From Haloplanus ruber (GTDB lineage: Archaea > Halobacteriota > Halobacteria > Halobacteriales > Haloferacaceae), in the NCBI RefSeq assembly GCF_024494725.1, contig NZ_JANHDK010000007.1, positions 24,113 through 88,112 on the forward strand: DNA of 64,000 bases. Reading direction: 5' to 3'. The position numbers and the translations under genes are program-made. This document shows, in pieces, positions 44,401-53,951 of this stretch. Under the pieces are notes generated by a model. It made no database searches, was not told the origin of the DNA, and worked only from the letters and a program-made list of their open reading frames with translations. Position 1 is the first letter of the stretch; each line of letters begins with the position of its first letter.

Positions 44401-44809
44401 TCTCGGGACCGAGGGCCAGTCGGTGGCCATCTGGACGGTCTCGGATGGCTCGCCCGATCAGGTCATCGGCCAGGTCAACAGTAGCGAACTGGACGCGACC
44501 AACGGGTCGGACCTGACGGTCCAGCTGGACAGCGAACTGACGGCGAACACGACCCTCGTGGCCGCCGTCCACAGTTCGACTAGTCCGAGCGCGAGCAACA
44601 TCGTGGTCCAGGACAGCGCCTCGATCACGGTGACCCAGAGCAACGTGCCCCAGAATCTCCAGCGCTTCGCTGGCGATGATGGCCAGATCGACAACCTGGA
44701 TGTCCTGAACGCTGTCAACGCTGCCAACAGTGGCGGCACGGTCGGCGGCGAACCCGTCGGCAACCTTGACATCCTCGAACTGGTCAACTACGTTACCCAG
44801 CAGGGCTAA
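41474..44809 (+). CDS. Surface protein with S-layer-type signal, Ig-like repeats and dockerin-like end
   Basis: An 1111-residue exported protein. The signal region (QKFRAMFLAFIMVTSVFGAT) is the haloarchaeal surface-glycoprotein signal type otherwise found on S-layer proteins. The body is a series of Ig-like/Big_1-type repeats rich in Asn-X-Ser/Thr sequons (for example DANGDSVPKDNISVSFSFQN, NANGVATLNFTA, DSSGKATFQVNAT). Instead of a PGF-type sorting signal it ends in a dockerin-like module (residues about 1060-1111: RFAGDDGQIDNLDVLNAVNA, then GEPVGNLDILELVNYV). It is probably a long stalk-like surface protein, and heavy N-glycosylation is likely. Confidence 0.88.
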   Translation: MTGSDTDVRQKFRAMFLAFIMVTSVFGATVALSGSAVADEPTATDQDTDGVTVSPGETNVTVQEIQFTDGTGPNDANITNVTISMQAGNADNIDQVYIYNKSSGAEIGSGEIGNQIELSTNLTVPDSGSRNILVTADVNNSAEISDGDSFSTSLTQYGSVDDGTESSAGTSTPVLATSSVTYDVGSTSSNSKTNDDARANINVSIDTAVANTNGVNESTVGIVVQDTNNQNDSVQVVKAGEIVNGTDNGTNLNGAGGNVTVDVDVPLPDSDGKNYEIVTTSAINDDGGNQIIADSTRIGSTLAPVDMEPTDLVVNSDTPVFANTDGDSAATDEKATIQVYAVDKYGNPISDETEVNATVQLSPSDGTSTITNVSGVGNQSSPYNFTVSNTQITETTFTAYDTDASDSSLNSGEATQSFVGRVDDVSVSFNRTNAPTDGSAVQAQAQLLDANGDSVPKDNISVSFSFQNGSAAGVSATSPQTTKTNANGVATLNFTAANSGVTLGVTAIEQKNNNAGSASIQTVPGTISSSNTEFRLNDELIDKSGDDPTVQVATDHNVSVRVLDSNGNAIPAQSVTYTLNGSELTTVTADDSGYANASITLPEQKDTYILNASAGAFNASATGNAQVNITATAANLTSIRLAQDQQTTFAADSSNNVVTVEAVDQYGNINETNSAIGTLTLTSSDTNVFDFGGSASTTASFSSGTASVSSLNAGSEAGSADITATVPNANISNTSATFSVGEPQSIDVTFSSDVSTSSNSQTNQTATVTAQLLGPDGTAIGVKDENISFARQNGNAAELDQSASDYTVKTDSSGKATFQVNATSNTGETTFLAISDNYSAQGTGTITTTGSADGVSLSPAQTSLGVNESTTVTATFVDSAGRTVPRTSSVTLSASAGTVESPKSNATEFVNGVAEAQFTYNASTASASTATLTGVGGGVSGTAVIELTGETGAASVTFNDQTVANGSTSVTVADYDLGTEGQSVAIWTVSDGSPDQVIGQVNSSELDATNGSDLTVQLDSELTANTTLVAAVHSSTSPSASNIVVQDSASITVTQSNVPQNLQRFAGDDGQIDNLDVLNAVNAANSGGTVGGEPVGNLDILELVNYVTQQG

Positions 44810-44813
44810 GCAG

Positions 44814-44870
44814 TCCGCTCTGCCCTTGCGGTAGCAGTCGCGGCTCGCGGTTGCGGTTTTATTTTTTACA
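44814..44870 (+). terminator. Shared 3'-UTR element with T-rich tail
   Basis: After the stop, ctctgcccttgcggtagcag, then a tcgcgg-rich stretch, leads into ttttattttttac. The same ctgcccttgcggtagcagt sequence follows the next gene at 47655-47703. The T-run suggests an archaeal terminator; the duplication suggests that the 3' ends of the two genes share ancestry. Confidence 0.5.
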
Positions 44871-44948
44871 GTACACAGCGACAGCCCCTCCGAGCTGCTG
44901 CGTGCCTGATTTTTATTGCCCGGTGCTGTCCAATTGGTCATCATACGA

Positions 44949-47645
44949 ATGGACGAGACGAGAGGACAACGGAGCGAAAAGTCGACGTCACCAGTGATAG
45001 AATCCGGAACAGCGACGAAGGCAGCACGGAAGCGTAATCCACTGGCGAGGGTGATCTGCGTCAGCACAGCCTTGCTGATGATCACGGCAACCGTTATTGG
45101 CGGAGTTGCTGTGGCACAGTCGACTGATCTCGTCGTCGCTACGGACGGGAGCGGCGACTACGCCTCGATCCAGGCAGCAGTCGATGCCGCGACAGACGGT
45201 GACCGGATCGTCATCAAACAGGGCACATATGTGGAGGCCGTCGACATCAGAAAAGACGTTACGCTCATCGCCCCGCAGGGTGCGATGGTGACCAATACGT
45301 CGGCGGTCAACCGGAGCGCAGGGTTGCTGATCCACGGCGACGCCGAACCTGAGGTACGGGGGCTTACCATCACCGGGTGGACGTACGGTGTCAGCGCCGC
45401 TCGAACCGATGGGGCATGGACAGTGGCAAATGTCACGATTACCGACGCTGGTCGGCACGGGATGGCGCTTGATCAGGCGACCGGCCAGTGGACGGTTCAA
45501 GATACGACAATCCGAACTATTGAGGGCTATGGCATCGACGCTTTCCAGACCGTTGACGGGCGCATACGTAATGTGACGATCATCGATGCCGGGAGTGGCA
45601 TCAACCTGTATGAGACGACCGGCGACTGGATGGTGACAGACAGCCAGATCGAACAGGTTGACGAAGACGGTATCAACACCGGGGCGGGCGGCAACGGCGA
45701 CTGGCTAATTGCGGACACGGTCGTGCGTCAGGCTGGCGATACGGGCATTGCTGGGGACAACCACGATATGGGCAGCCCAGTTGTGCGTAATGTAACTGTA
45801 GACAGCGTGACAGATGGGATGACCTTCTACGACGCCAGCGCCAACCTGACTGTGACAGACGCGACGATAACGAACGTCACGGACAGCGGCCTCTCGGTCA
45901 GCGGTGCCGACGGGGCATGGACAGTCGAAGACATCACCGTGCGGAACGCCAGTGACCACGGTATCGACGCCTACCAAGCCACAGGCGGCCAAGTGCGAAA
46001 CGCGACCATCACCGACGCGCGGCGAGGGATCAACCTGTATGCGACCGGCGGTGACTGGACAGTTGCGAACACCGTTATCAAACGCGTTGACGAGAACGGT
46101 ATCGATGCCGGGAACGGCACCACTGGGACGCCGCTCGTGCGCAACGTGACTATCAAGAAGGCCGACCGAGGGCTAAGTTTCGTCGCCAGCGAGGCCGACT
46201 GGACAGTGACTACGACAACAGTCACGGGAACCACGAACGCGTCGGTTGTGGCCACAGAGACGACCGGCGCCTGGACGCTCACAGCGTCGTCATTCCCCGA
46301 TGGGACCGGCGTCGCGGTCAACGCCACCAGCGCGGCTGTCACCGGGAATGCTTCGTACAACTACTGGGGTGCGACTGACGGCCCAAGCGGCGACTTCAAT
46401 GGATCCGGTGGCGCGGCAATCGGTAACCTCGTCGTTGAGCCTTACTATGCCGACACGGGGCAGACGACCCTCGGGAGTAGTACTGACGCGGGTCCCACGA
46501 TCACGACCGCGAGCGACCTGCCGGGCAGCGGCACTACGGCCGATCCCTACCTCGTGCACAATGCCACCGCGCTCGGTGTGATCGAGACTGATCTTGGAGC
46601 GAGGTACGCGCTCGGTGCGGACGTGGATGCGAGCGCGCTGGCTGCCGGTGCTGGCTTTGAGCCCATCGGGACTCAGGCCAGTCCTTTCACCGGGACTTTT
46701 GACGGCCGAAACCACACGATCAATGGACTCACGATCGACCGACCGGGCAGCGATAACGTCGGTCTGTTTGGGTACACCGACAGCGCAATCATTCGAGACG
46801 TCCACCTGCGGAACGTGTCGATCTCCGGACGCCGCCAAGTGGGCGGACTCATCGGATGGAACGTCGGTACGGTGCGGAATGTTTCGGTCGAAGGACAGGT
46901 GAACGGGACCGCCAACGTCGGTGTCGTAGCCGGACAGAACTCCGACCTGGTGACCAAAGCGTCGGCGGCGGGCCGGGCGAATGGTACCGAGGTCGTGGGC
47001 GGGCTCGTGGGCCTGAACTTCGAACTCCAGAGTACAATTAGTGAATCCTATGCCACGGCCCGGGTGAACGGCTCCGAGGACGTCGGCGGCTTGGTTGGAG
47101 TAAACGTCGCGCACACCGTCGTTGAGCGGTCGTACGCGACTGGCCGGGTCACGGGAACCGACTCGGTTGGGGGGCTGGTCGGACGCAACGTCCGGGCGGC
47201 GGAGATCACACAGACCTACGCGGCCGGCGCGGTGCGTGGCACGACTGATGTCGGCGGCCTCGTGGGCACTACCGGCGACGGTGCCACGGTTACGGCGTCG
47301 TACTGGGACACTGAAGCGAGTGGTCAGTCAAGATCGGCTGGGAACGCGACTGGACTCCAGACATCGGCGATGACTGGCACGGCAGCGGAGACGAACATGA
47401 CCGGGCTTGCCTTTGGCAACGAGTGGACGACCACCGATAGGTATCCGGCGCTGACGTGGCAGCCCGGTGCCGAGACACCGAAAGCCGGGGACCCGCTGGT
47501 TGCTCGGTTCGGTGGTGAAGACGGCCGGGTTGGGAACCTTGATGTGCTTCAGGCTGTCAACGCTGCCAATAGCGGCGGCACGATTGGCGGCGAGCCGGTC
47601 ACTAACCTCGACATCCTGCAGCTGGTCAACCGCGCCAACCAGTAG
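44949..47645 (+). CDS. Secreted beta-helix/GLUG protein with dockerin-like end
   Basis: From ATG 44949 (MDETRGQRSEK) the protein is 898 residues. A signal segment (about residues 36-56, ending GVAVAQ) precedes a right-handed beta-helix region (about 60-500) opening with the pectinesterase-like DGSGDYASIQAAVDAATDGD and repeats of GAWTVANVTITDAG type. Residues about 570-810 contain GLUG-like repeats (VGGLIGWNVGTVRNVS, VGGLVGVNVAHTVVERSYAT). The C-terminus is dockerin-like (RFGGEDGRVGNLDVLQAVNA, then GEPVTNLDILQLVNRAN). The architecture suggests a polysaccharide-binding or adhesive surface protein; no catalytic residues could be assigned. Confidence 0.85.
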   Translation: MDETRGQRSEKSTSPVIESGTATKAARKRNPLARVICVSTALLMITATVIGGVAVAQSTDLVVATDGSGDYASIQAAVDAATDGDRIVIKQGTYVEAVDIRKDVTLIAPQGAMVTNTSAVNRSAGLLIHGDAEPEVRGLTITGWTYGVSAARTDGAWTVANVTITDAGRHGMALDQATGQWTVQDTTIRTIEGYGIDAFQTVDGRIRNVTIIDAGSGINLYETTGDWMVTDSQIEQVDEDGINTGAGGNGDWLIADTVVRQAGDTGIAGDNHDMGSPVVRNVTVDSVTDGMTFYDASANLTVTDATITNVTDSGLSVSGADGAWTVEDITVRNASDHGIDAYQATGGQVRNATITDARRGINLYATGGDWTVANTVIKRVDENGIDAGNGTTGTPLVRNVTIKKADRGLSFVASEADWTVTTTTVTGTTNASVVATETTGAWTLTASSFPDGTGVAVNATSAAVTGNASYNYWGATDGPSGDFNGSGGAAIGNLVVEPYYADTGQTTLGSSTDAGPTITTASDLPGSGTTADPYLVHNATALGVIETDLGARYALGADVDASALAAGAGFEPIGTQASPFTGTFDGRNHTINGLTIDRPGSDNVGLFGYTDSAIIRDVHLRNVSISGRRQVGGLIGWNVGTVRNVSVEGQVNGTANVGVVAGQNSDLVTKASAAGRANGTEVVGGLVGLNFELQSTISESYATARVNGSEDVGGLVGVNVAHTVVERSYATGRVTGTDSVGGLVGRNVRAAEITQTYAAGAVRGTTDVGGLVGTTGDGATVTASYWDTEASGQSRSAGNATGLQTSAMTGTAAETNMTGLAFGNEWTTTDRYPALTWQPGAETPKAGDPLVARFGGEDGRVGNLDVLQAVNAANSGGTIGGEPVTNLDILQLVNRANQ

Positions 47646-47654
47646 GGCTACGAC

Positions 47655-47703
47655 TCGCCCTGCCCTTGCGGTAGCAGTTGCGGTTCGCCGTTTCGCGGTT
47701 TTA
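47655..47703 (+). terminator. Shared 3'-UTR element between convergent genes
   Basis: gccctgcccttgcggtagca, then gttgcggttcg and a T-rich end repeats the element at 44814-44870. It lies between convergent genes (stops at 47645 + and 47701 -), so it could terminate at least the rightward transcript. Confidence 0.5.
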
Positions 47704-50700
47704 TTGATTGACGTGATTAACAAGCCGAAGCACATCGAGATTAGTCACGGGCTCTCCTCCGATTGAACGGCCTGTATTGGCCGCATTGACTGCGCGCAGC
47801 ACATCGAGATTACCAATTGTCTCATCGCTACCTCCGAATCGTGTCTCGAGAGAATTCTGTTGTTCAATGGATATTTCTGCGGTTGTCGTTGCGTTAGTGA
47901 CGTCACCATTGCCAGGCTTGATCGTTGCTTCCGCTGTCACTGGGTAGGTCCCGACTGCGGCATTTTCAGACGTAAAGAGGACTATGCTCACGGTGGCATT
48001 CTCTCCCGCTGGGACGGGGTCTGTAATGATCGCAGGGGGACTTGCATCCGAAAGATCTTGATTGATGTCGCCAAGGACATCGATAAGCGACGTGTTTGCT
48101 GGGCGGTCAGGATACTCAACCAGAATACTTTCTGTCCCATCAGTTGGATTGACAACCGTATATGAGAGCCGCACAGCCGTACCAGGAGCTGTCTCAGCCT
48201 GACTATCGACCGCTGTTATGATCGACGTTTCCTCGTCACTTTGCTGCGTTACTTCGACCACGCGGTTCGTTGTACTTCGTTTTTTCTCGTCGTCAACCAC
48301 GGTCAGCGCAACGTCGTACTGGCCCGGTTCATCGTAGGTGTGACTCACAGTTGGGGCAGCCGCTGTCTCATCAATTGTGCCGTCGCCGTTGAAGTCCCAC
48401 TTATACCTCTCAATTGTACCGTCTGCGTCGGAAGCCCCGCTTGCATCGAATGTGATCGAAGCCCCTGCCGTCGGTGAACTCGGAGCAATATCAAACTCAG
48501 CGACTGGTCCGTTGTCAGATGCCGACGATCCAGATGGAATCTCGTCAACTCGCTCATCCGCATCGGCAACCAATGCCTCGCCGTCAGTCGGCGCATCCTG
48601 ACCACCTTCGTGGACAGCCAGTGCCGCTGTCCATGAGATCGTCTCACCAGGGGCCACAACCGTCTCTCCGACGTGGTACCCGATTTGACCCTCACCGTCT
48701 GTAATCCACTGGTGGGGGCTGGTTTTACCCGTCAGGAAGCGTACTGTGGCGGCGTTCTGACCATCGAAAATCGTTCCGTGTTCTGTCCCCCTAGATGTTG
48801 TCCACCGTCTCGTCTGGGAGAATTGCTGTGGTGACTGGTCACCAATCTGGAATCGGTATGCCGAATTAGTGCCATCACGACCAGCGAGACGCAAGGAGTG
48901 GAACAGCTGAATTCCGTCGTGGATGTCACCATCGTCTTGGTCCAACTCAACCGGCTGTGTGTCGATATTCGTGATGTTCAGCTGTGTGAGTGCGTACTCG
49001 CCGTCTGCGAATACGGTCGCCTGCCACGCAATCTGGACGCGAGCCCCGGTGTGCTCGTACGAGTAGTTACGGACAACCCGATATGACGCAAGGCGGTCGG
49101 TTTCGGCGACGATTTTGAACTCACTCGTTGATTCATAGGTTGGGCGATCTTTTCCAGTGCTATAGGGATTATTCGGCAAGGCACTAGTTCGATCTAGAAC
49201 TCGACGGTCATCATCACGCCCGACGACGTCCGCGACTTGCCGTCCGCCACTGACGTTCTCGCCGGCAATCTGGAGGAATATCTCCCCGTTCCTAATACGG
49301 ATATCCTCGGTCCCATCGCCGGTAAAGTCGCGGCGCTCGGCTGTCGGTGTGCTGTCGCCCGCAGTATTATCATCGACTCGTTCGATCTCCACGTCGTCGA
49401 CCTGTGTCGTGAAGTCGCCGCTTTTCACTCGGAGATACGAGAGCGCATTCTCAAAGCTTCGGGCGTCTCGAGTCGTTGTCCCACGTCGCTCGCCGTTGAT
49501 GAAGTACGTGAGTGTTACCTCACCACCAGATCGAGCGTACCGGATCGTGACATCGTTCCAAGCATCAATCTGGTAGGATCCGAGGTCAGTCCCACTTCCA
49601 GCGACCGTTCCGTCGGGAGTGAAGACAACGAGCCCGGAGCCACTCCCAGCACTCCAAGAGCCGGTTTCAGTATTGAGCTTCACCGCACCGTTGTGGTCGT
49701 GACAGCCGATCTCTCCGTTAGTCGTCGGCCGGATACTGAACGAAATTTCTGTTGTGCCCGAGTTCGGTAGTTCTGTCTCGCGATCCGCGATTGCCTCCCA
49801 GCAACCGCCATGACTGCCCTTAAGCTGGAGTGCTCGGTCACCATTTGCCACCGGTGAGTCGATAACCTCTTGATTGCGGTTCGCGATCTTCGTCCACCCA
49901 GAGGGGAGCTGGCCGACTGGCGTGTTCTCGAAGTCGGCTTTGAGGAGAGTCTCGTCAGGATCGTTATCGTCTTGATCTTCTCCGACTTGAATTACCCACG
50001 TGGACGAGGCTTGGTTCCCGTCGTCGTCGGTGATTATGAGTTCGCCGGTGTACTCGGCGGGGTTAGTGTAGGTGTGTTTCGCCTCCGGCGTCTGGGTCGT
50101 CGCATCGATCGTCCCGTCGCCGTCGAAGTCCCACTCGTAGGACTGGATCGTACCGTCTGGGTCGGTCGCCTCTGCTCGGAGCGTCACCGTCTCATCAGGT
50201 ACTGGGGCAGCGGGCGAGACGCTATAATCCAAAACGGTCGGAGCGGCGTCTCCTACCTGGATTACGGCGGTCGTCTGATTTTCTATTCGTCCAGCAGAGA
50301 CAATTAACCTGATTACATATTCTCCTGGTTCAGAAGTTGAAAACTCGACAGTACGGCTGTTTGAAAGGTCTCTCGAAACGTCTGTCGGACCATCTAATTG
50401 TATCCACTCATACGAGATGCTTTCTGGAGGCCTTTGAGTTTCGGTGTTAGTCGCCCTGAGTTGGATAGTTTCACCCGAATCCAACGACTCTTCGGTAATA
50501 GAGATATTGGCTTCTGGGACACTCGCAATAGTCACATCGGCCTTCGTCGGGACTTGTTCAACGTTTCCATCTTCATCCCGCGCTCGTACCTCGAATGTGT
50601 ACTGACCTTCGGGTAGATCATTAAAAACCGCGGTGGTATCGGTTGTCCACGGTGACCAGGAATCCTCTAGGCCACGGAGTCGGAAGGAATATTCTAGTTG

Positions 50701-53340
50701 GCCAGCATCGGAGTTAGCATCAATACCCTCCCAAGTGTATTCGACAGTGTCACTACTAGCAATATTTGTCGGACCATCCGTTATTTGTGTTACTGGAGGT
50801 GTCTCCTCTCCTCCAAGTGTAGTTTCAGCGATTGGTTCGACATCAACCTGAGATACATCGCCATACGTGTTCAGAATCGCTCGGGTCTCAAACGCATAAC
50901 CTCTTTCTTCGGCAGCGGTTCTGGTGTCTCCAATTAATAGGAATTCAATTCGATACTGTTGATTGGATTTTAGATCTGCGTTCAGTGTAATGGGTCGGTT
51001 GAAATCTGCTGCCGTATATTCGTACTTATCGCTTAGAGATTCTTCGAGTCCTTCAAGTAGGAACGAGGCAAGTGTACCTATTGGTGCTGCGAGGCCAAGC
51101 TTTGTCATGATTGTATCTGTAATACTGTTCTCAGCAAGAGACATCCCAGCATCCTCTGCAATAGCCCCCCATCTACCATCATTTGATGGGTCAAAATTTG
51201 TAGGATAATTATTCCCAACGACGTTTCCAGATTTAGTGGCGACAAGCTCGTCTGATGTCGTGTTAATGAGGCGAATTTTGTACGACAGGGCTGTTGATCC
51301 GCCTCCGCCCCCATAACTGAAGATATCAGTCACCGTAACACCAGAATGTATACGGAAGTCTGGCGTGATCGTTACTTTATGAGAACCAGAGTGTCTGGTT
51401 TCGAAGGTCCCATCGTATAAGGCACCCGAAGTACGCTGTGATGCTGCTTTGCCGGACGTAACGTAGTATCCCCCGGTTAGGATGTTACTCTGTTGAAGAA
51501 AAACAGGGTTGCCATGCTCACTCATAGTACTCTTAGCAACCTGAATCTGGCGAGACTCTACATAACGTTCCTGATTGAGCTTGGAGATAGATGTCTCATT
51601 ATAGCCCATGACTAATCCAGACTGAGCCTTCGCATTAGCGACAGACTTGACGGTCGGATCATTAGAGAATATCTCACGTTTCTGGAATTGCGGGGTTACC
51701 TCCAAATCTTGAGATATCGTTACTGTTACTGACTGCTCATCCTTCTGTGGATTAGGAACTGCCCCATCCCAGCCATTAAAACGATATCCTACATCGGATT
51801 GTGCCGAAATTGTCACTTCAGTACCCTCGTCATACTCGCGCGAAAAGTCACTTGACACACTCGTATCTGGTGGAATTATATTTATACTCCCATTTTCCGG
51901 TACATTCACATCTAACGAATATGTCTGGGTCTCGAACGGCGTCATCCTCACTGTCGTCCCCTCACCCGCCTCCACCGTCACCATCTTCGACACCTCAGTC
52001 AACTCATCGCTCCCGAAGTCGGTCGGTTCGACGGTGACATCGTAGGTACCTTCATCCAGAAGTAGCCCACCGTCCCGATCGAGTTGCCGTCGCTCGCCGT
52101 CAACTAGCACGCGATACTTGTTCGCGGCCACCTCGTCCCCATTACGATTGACGACGTTGACGGTGAGACCCCCGACCCCTTGACGCGGGAGGTTGACGGG
52201 GACAATCAGAGACTCCCCTTCGGAGAGTTCGAACGTGCCCGTGATCGTCTCGTAGCCCGCCGCGTCTGCCGTATAAGAGTACGTCCCAGGGGCAAGGTTA
52301 GCGAAGGATACGTCGCCTTCGTCGTCGGATTCCCGCGTGGCACCATCGAGAGTGAGCCGTGCATCTTCAACTGGTTCGCCGGAGAAGTCGTAGCCGTCGA
52401 CGGTGTTGGCTTTCATCACCTTGAATGACACTTCGGCTTCCTCGGCGAACTTCGCCTCGATATCCCGGTCTTGATCCATCGTGACCGTGATGTCGTCGTC
52501 GGACTCGCTCACACCAGCGGGGAGGTCGCCGTCCCATTCGACGAAGGCGTGGTCGTCGTCATCGTCCGCCTTGAGGTCGACTTCCGTCCCTGCCTCGATA
52601 GCGCCGGTTCGTTCGGCGTCAACATCACCCCCTTCAGTACTGGAGACAGAGAGATCGTATGTCACCGGAACGGAGGTCTCTACCTCGATACTGTCACTAC
52701 TATCGAGCGAATCGATCCGCTGGCTCCCGACCACCTCTCCGCCATGATGAATTTCAACGGTGTAGTAGCTCGAATCGTCCGCATCGCCTGGTGGGTACAG
52801 GTAGAAGTCATCGCCACCATCAGGCGTGTGTGCGTAGCCGCTACTTCCGGTCGTCCCTTCTCGCCACTTGTAGGATTCGTGGGACTTGATCGTCATTCGT
52901 GCGCCTTCGAGTGGTGTGGACCCATCCTCATGGACTGCTCGTACAGTGAGTGAATGACGCTCCTCGGCATTGATTTCTCGTTCGGCCGATTCACCACCGT
53001 TGAGTTCGATCCACCCCGTATTTCCCGCGGGTTGATCTTGGATATATGCTGAGACAAGATACTCGTGGCCACCCGGAAGATCTGAGAAGACGTGTTTGAG
53101 ATCGACGCTTTCGTAGTTCTCAATTTTCTGATACGGGTCACTCCAATCGCGATCCTGATAGATGACGAGCGAGTTCACCTCTGTCGCCTGTTCGCCATCG
53201 ACCTTGACATCAATAGTTAGTGAAGCAGTCTCGTCAGCAGTCACCGAAATAACTGCGGCCGGCTGTGACACTGCGACTACGATCGTCAATATAGCAATCA
53301 CTACTCGATGAAGCTGACCGCAGCCTGAATCCTTGGACAT
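47701..53340 (-). CDS. Giant secreted multi-domain protein with dockerin-like end
   Basis: About 1879 residues from ATG 53340 (MSKDSGCGQLHRV), with a signal segment at about 8-35. The N-terminal ~500 residues hold carboxypeptidase-regulatory-like/Big repeats (GEPVEDARLTLDGATRESDD, LAPGTYSYTADAAGYETITG). Further on is FRLRGLEDSWSPWTTDTTAV (fibronectin-like), PKD domains (SYEWDFDGDGTIDATTQTPE near 1060; RYKWDFNGDGTIDETAAAPT near 1670), a concanavalin-like segment (about 1145-1315) and an uncharacterised ~300-residue region with DFTGDGTEDIRIRNGE. Near the end is the shared Ig-like module (GDINQDLSDASPPA), then the dockerin-like module. It is probably a carbohydrate-directed surface protein. The enzyme class, if any, is unknown. 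Confidence 0.85.
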   Translation of the reverse strand: MSKDSGCGQLHRVVIAILTIVVAVSQPAAVISVTADETASLTIDVKVDGEQATEVNSLVIYQDRDWSDPYQKIENYESVDLKHVFSDLPGGHEYLVSAYIQDQPAGNTGWIELNGGESAEREINAEERHSLTVRAVHEDGSTPLEGARMTIKSHESYKWREGTTGSSGYAHTPDGGDDFYLYPPGDADDSSYYTVEIHHGGEVVGSQRIDSLDSSDSIEVETSVPVTYDLSVSSTEGGDVDAERTGAIEAGTEVDLKADDDDDHAFVEWDGDLPAGVSESDDDITVTMDQDRDIEAKFAEEAEVSFKVMKANTVDGYDFSGEPVEDARLTLDGATRESDDEGDVSFANLAPGTYSYTADAAGYETITGTFELSEGESLIVPVNLPRQGVGGLTVNVVNRNGDEVAANKYRVLVDGERRQLDRDGGLLLDEGTYDVTVEPTDFGSDELTEVSKMVTVEAGEGTTVRMTPFETQTYSLDVNVPENGSINIIPPDTSVSSDFSREYDEGTEVTISAQSDVGYRFNGWDGAVPNPQKDEQSVTVTISQDLEVTPQFQKREIFSNDPTVKSVANAKAQSGLVMGYNETSISKLNQERYVESRQIQVAKSTMSEHGNPVFLQQSNILTGGYYVTSGKAASQRTSGALYDGTFETRHSGSHKVTITPDFRIHSGVTVTDIFSYGGGGGSTALSYKIRLINTTSDELVATKSGNVVGNNYPTNFDPSNDGRWGAIAEDAGMSLAENSITDTIMTKLGLAAPIGTLASFLLEGLEESLSDKYEYTAADFNRPITLNADLKSNQQYRIEFLLIGDTRTAAEERGYAFETRAILNTYGDVSQVDVEPIAETTLGGEETPPVTQITDGPTNIASSDTVEYTWEGIDANSDAGQLEYSFRLRGLEDSWSPWTTDTTAVFNDLPEGQYTFEVRARDEDGNVEQVPTKADVTIASVPEANISITEESLDSGETIQLRATNTETQRPPESISYEWIQLDGPTDVSRDLSNSRTVEFSTSEPGEYVIRLIVSAGRIENQTTAVIQVGDAAPTVLDYSVSPAAPVPDETVTLRAEATDPDGTIQSYEWDFDGDGTIDATTQTPEAKHTYTNPAEYTGELIITDDDGNQASSTWVIQVGEDQDDNDPDETLLKADFENTPVGQLPSGWTKIANRNQEVIDSPVANGDRALQLKGSHGGCWEAIADRETELPNSGTTEISFSIRPTTNGEIGCHDHNGAVKLNTETGSWSAGSGSGLVVFTPDGTVAGSGTDLGSYQIDAWNDVTIRYARSGGEVTLTYFINGERRGTTTRDARSFENALSYLRVKSGDFTTQVDDVEIERVDDNTAGDSTPTAERRDFTGDGTEDIRIRNGEIFLQIAGENVSGGRQVADVVGRDDDRRVLDRTSALPNNPYSTGKDRPTYESTSEFKIVAETDRLASYRVVRNYSYEHTGARVQIAWQATVFADGEYALTQLNITNIDTQPVELDQDDGDIHDGIQLFHSLRLAGRDGTNSAYRFQIGDQSPQQFSQTRRWTTSRGTEHGTIFDGQNAATVRFLTGKTSPHQWITDGEGQIGYHVGETVVAPGETISWTAALAVHEGGQDAPTDGEALVADADERVDEIPSGSSASDNGPVAEFDIAPSSPTAGASITFDASGASDADGTIERYKWDFNGDGTIDETAAAPTVSHTYDEPGQYDVALTVVDDEKKRSTTNRVVEVTQQSDEETSIITAVDSQAETAPGTAVRLSYTVVNPTDGTESILVEYPDRPANTSLIDVLGDINQDLSDASPPAIITDPVPAGENATVSIVLFTSENAAVGTYPVTAEATIKPGNGDVTNATTTAEISIEQQNSLETRFGGSDETIGNLDVLRAVNAANTGRSIGGEPVTNLDVLRLVNHVNQ

Positions 53341-53358
53341 CAGTACCGGCCACCCCAA

Positions 53359-53951
53359 GCCAGTATGTGTGAGGTAGCGTACTGGGTGTCTCGAAACTGC
53401 CGTTGCCGTCCCCCTGCCATCCCAACCTGGCTTAGTGAAAAGCCATCTTCTAACTTGATCAGTCCGCTAGGTCGCCCCCTGAGACAGACATGACTCCCCG
53501 GCATTTTTCTATTACCTAACTAACCTATTCTTTATTAAATGTTAGCCCATTTAAATATAGTAAGCACTAGTGAGTTCCGGGTCCTCGGGGTAGCTGCTGC
53601 CTAGTGAATATGACAGGACAGGGATCTGTTTTTGAAAGGTGTTATATGATCTCAGAAACAGACATATGTGCTGACGAAAGTCAGCGCACCGGTTCGGCAC
53701 GAATCTACGCCGACCCGTCAGGAAGAGGTCTAGCGGACCCAATCCGCTTTCTCGATATTCTTAGTTCTTGGTGTTCTCATGGAGCCAAACAAACCAATTC
53801 TTTTTCCAAGAGTCGAAACTCCCTACCAGCGACGACTGACTGGTATTCCCCATGCAGGGAGAGCCTCACCGTTTACGGCGAGGGAGATGTCACGGGGTCG
53901 CTGCAACTCGGGGAACAGCTGTGCTAGCTGCGTTAGATCATCATATCACAG
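53359..53951. other. Intergenic region with a hairpin mini-element
   Basis: AT-rich sequence around 53500-53580 probably holds the promoter of the giant leftward gene. At 53848-53893 a solo IS605-type hairpin is present (minus strand tgacatctccctcgccgtaa, then acggtgaggctctccctgc). A plus-strand 107-codon frame at 53604-53927 crosses this repeat and is not believed to be a gene. Confidence 0.55.

Noticed and set aside
42947..45085. 712-codon minus-strand open frame
   Set aside because: Antisense to the 41474 surface protein, whose signal peptide, repeats and dockerin-like end are clear. The Arg/Val/Gly-rich translation is a shadow of GC-biased codons.
53604..53927. 107-codon plus-strand frame
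   Set aside because: Cys/Ser-rich, without a domain, and its 3' third lies on an IS605 hairpin mini-element.
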